A stretch of 64,000 nucleotides of DNA from Oceanimonas sp. GK1. Its GTDB lineage: Bacteria > Pseudomonadota > Gammaproteobacteria > Enterobacterales > Aeromonadaceae. Where the stretch lies: contig NC_016745.1 in the NCBI RefSeq assembly GCF_000243075.1, positions 1,195,001 through 1,259,000 on the forward strand. Reading direction: 5' to 3'. Below, in pieces: positions 62,397-64,000 of this stretch (positions are counted from its first letter, which is position 1; the number at the start of each line of letters is the position of its first letter). A program made the translations under genes and the position numbers. Below the pieces are notes generated by a model. It did not search any database. It saw only the letters and a list, made by a program, of their open reading frames with translations, and had not been told where the DNA came from.

Positions 62397-63953
62397 ATGA
62401 AAAAAGGACTCAACAGAATAGCCGCTGCGCTGGTGGCCGCCGGTTTTGCCTTCAGTGTGCAGGCCGCCGACATCACCATTGCCTATGATGCCGATCCGGT
62501 GTCGATGGATCCTCACGAGCAGTTGTCGGGCGCCACCCTGGAAATGTCCCACCTGGTATTCGATCCCCTGGTGCGCTGGACCAGGGACTTTAAATTTGAG
62601 CCTCGGCTGGCCGAAAAATGGGAGCGGGTGGATGACAACACCATGCGCTTTCATCTGCGCCAGGGGGTGAAGTTTCACAGCGGCAACGACTTTACCGCCG
62701 ACGACGTGGTGTGGACCTTTAACCGGCTGAAAACCTCCCCCGACTTCAAGGCCATTTTCGAGCCCTTTGCCGAGGCCAGAAAGGTGGACGATCACACCGT
62801 GGATCTGGTGACCAAGGGGCCCTTTCCGCTGGTGCTGAATACCGTCACCTACCTGTTTCCGATGGACAGCCAGTTCTACAGCGGCACCACCGCCGACGGC
62901 AAGGACAAGGGCGAAGTGGTCAAGCACGGCAGCTCTTTTGCCTCCACCAACCCTTCGGGCACCGGGCCATTCAAGCTCAAGTTCCGCCAGCAGGGCGTGA
63001 AGGTGGAATATGAGCGCAACGCCGATTACTGGGACAAAACGTCACCCGGCAACGTGGACAACATGACCCTGGTGCCGATTAAGGAAGACGCGACGCGGGT
63101 AGCGGCGCTGCTGGCCGGTGACGTGGACTTTATCAAGCCGGTGTCGCCCAACGATCACAAGCGGGTGGAGTCGGCCAGCGGCGTGAAACTGATCACCGAG
63201 CCGGGCACTCGCATTATTACCTTCCAGCTCAATCAGGACCGTTTTGAGCCATTCCGTGATGTGCGCGTCCGCCAGGCGGTGAACTATGCCATCAACCAGG
63301 AAGGCATCGTCCAGCGCATCATGCGCGGCTTCGCCACCACCGCCGGCCAGCAGGCGCCCGCCGGCTATGTGGGGCACAACCCGGAGCTGGTGCCGTTGTT
63401 TGATCTGGACAAGGCCAAGGCGCTGATGGCCGAGGCCGGCTATCAGGACGGCTTCAAGGTCAGCATGATCGCCCCCAACAACCGCTATGTGAACGACTAC
63501 CGTATTGCCGAGGCGGTCAAGGCCATGCTGGCGCGCATCAATATCGACGTGGATCTCAAGACCATGCCGGTGGCCCAGTACTGGCCGGAGTTCGACAAGT
63601 GCGCCGCCGACATGCTGATGATCGGCTGGCACTCCGACACCGAAGACACCGCCAATTTCTCGGAATTCCTGACCATGACCCGCAACGAGGAAACCGGCCG
63701 GGGCCAGTATAACTGCGGCCATTATTCCAACCCCGAGCTGGACAAGCTGATCGAAGACGCCAACGTGGAAACCGATGGCGCCAAGCGTGAAGCCATGCTG
63801 CAGCAGGCGGAAAAAATCCTCTACGACGACGCCGCCTTTGTGCCCCTGCACTGGCAGAACCTGGCCTGGGGCGCCCGCGACAACGTGCAGGCCGAAGCCA
63901 TCGTCAACGCCATGGACTTCCCCTATCTGGGTGACCTGGTCGTCGAAGAATAA
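62397..63953 (+). CDS. oligopeptide/dipeptide-type ABC substrate-binding protein (family 5)
   Basis: A 518-residue periplasmic binding protein with a signal peptide (MKKGLNRIAAALVAAGFAFSVQA). The order DPVSMDPHEQLSGATLEMSHLVFDPLVRW, RFHLRQGVKFHSGNDFTADDVVWTFNRL and GTGPFKLKFRQQGVKVEYERNADYW is that of DppA/OppA-like SBP_bac_5 proteins. The ligand may be peptides, glutathione or a metallophore. The ATG at 62397 follows GGAG. It lies 33 nt after the double ATPase. Confidence 0.92.
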   Translation: MKKGLNRIAAALVAAGFAFSVQAADITIAYDADPVSMDPHEQLSGATLEMSHLVFDPLVRWTRDFKFEPRLAEKWERVDDNTMRFHLRQGVKFHSGNDFTADDVVWTFNRLKTSPDFKAIFEPFAEARKVDDHTVDLVTKGPFPLVLNTVTYLFPMDSQFYSGTTADGKDKGEVVKHGSSFASTNPSGTGPFKLKFRQQGVKVEYERNADYWDKTSPGNVDNMTLVPIKEDATRVAALLAGDVDFIKPVSPNDHKRVESASGVKLITEPGTRIITFQLNQDRFEPFRDVRVRQAVNYAINQEGIVQRIMRGFATTAGQQAPAGYVGHNPELVPLFDLDKAKALMAEAGYQDGFKVSMIAPNNRYVNDYRIAEAVKAMLARINIDVDLKTMPVAQYWPEFDKCAADMLMIGWHSDTEDTANFSEFLTMTRNEETGRGQYNCGHYSNPELDKLIEDANVETDGAKREAMLQQAEKILYDDAAFVPLHWQNLAWGARDNVQAEAIVNAMDFPYLGDLVVEE

Positions 63954-64000
63954 GACCGGGAGCAGGGAATAAAACCGGGATCAGAGACTTGGGACTTGGG

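Overview
The window is a GC-rich (about 60% by eye) chromosomal segment of a gammaproteobacterium. The 23S/5S rRNA is E. coli-like, and several gene orders are classic for this class: tesA/ybbA-ybbP, yfbV/ackA-pta, dusB-fis, yhdT-panF-prmA, aroQ-accB-accC and nrdR-ribD-ribE-ribBA...ribH-nusB-thiL-pgpA. Together with DUF2956, the DUF294/exonuclease pair beside acs and siaABCD, they suggest a marine Aeromonadales-type bacterium (Oceanimonas/Oceanisphaera/Zobellella-like). That placement is inference from gene content, not a measured phylogeny. No prophage, insertion sequence, integrase or CRISPR array was seen.

Layout. 1-2.8 kb: the 3' part of an rRNA operon (23S cut by the window edge, 5S, terminator). 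2.9-6.1 kb: small conserved protein, orphan cobU, OapA-like LysM protein, gltX. 6.2-6.7 kb: four tRNA-Ala(GGC) genes behind one strong promoter. 6.7-12.8 kb: Tag-like glycosylase, tesA divergent from ybbA-ybbP with overlapping start codons, yfcH-like epimerase, tpx. 13-17.3 kb: yfbV, ackA-pta, DUF2892. 17.5-24.9 kb: VanX-like dipeptidase, Na+/amino-acid symporter, gabD, three lipoproteins (one a betaine-type binding protein, one a cytochrome c), HbpS-like protein. 25-30.3 kb: DNA-processing island, with a FAN1-like VRR-NUC nuclease divergent from a methyltransferase plus a PLD-helicase-S24 fusion. 30.3-38.3 kb: exported pyrophosphatase, dusB-fis, yhdT-panF-prmA, RidA protein, aroQ-accBC. 38.6-46.4 kb, nearly all on the minus strand: acs, DnaQ-type exonuclease, CAP/CBS/DUF294 protein, yqaA, class I glutamine amidotransferase, amidoligase, DUF2956, TorD chaperone. 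46.6-60.2 kb: glyA and the nrdR/riboflavin/nusB/thiL/pgpA group, interrupted between ribBA and ribH by about 6 kb holding siaABCD, an esterase, a HopJ-family protein and an EamA transporter. 60.6-64 kb: double-ATPase oligopeptide ABC protein and its binding protein, with the permeases presumably beyond the window.

How the genes work together. Acetate metabolism is represented in both directions: AckA-Pta for acetate/acetyl-P and Acs for scavenging. Acetyl-CoA use is represented by AccBC, and PanF imports the CoA precursor. The riboflavin genes make the FMN/FAD precursor, but the GTP cyclohydrolase II half of RibBA has lost its zinc cysteines, so a separate RibA is expected elsewhere. SiaABCD is a complete phospho-switch that sets c-di-GMP and aggregation.

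Most interesting parts: (i) the methyltransferase + PLD/SF2 helicase/S24 module next to a FAN1-like nuclease, a candidate defence or DNA-damage system; (ii) the amidoligase + glutamine-amidotransferase + YqaA cluster, a candidate amide-ligation pathway; (iii) two families of dispersed intergenic palindromic repeats, one of which flanks the siaABCD insertion.
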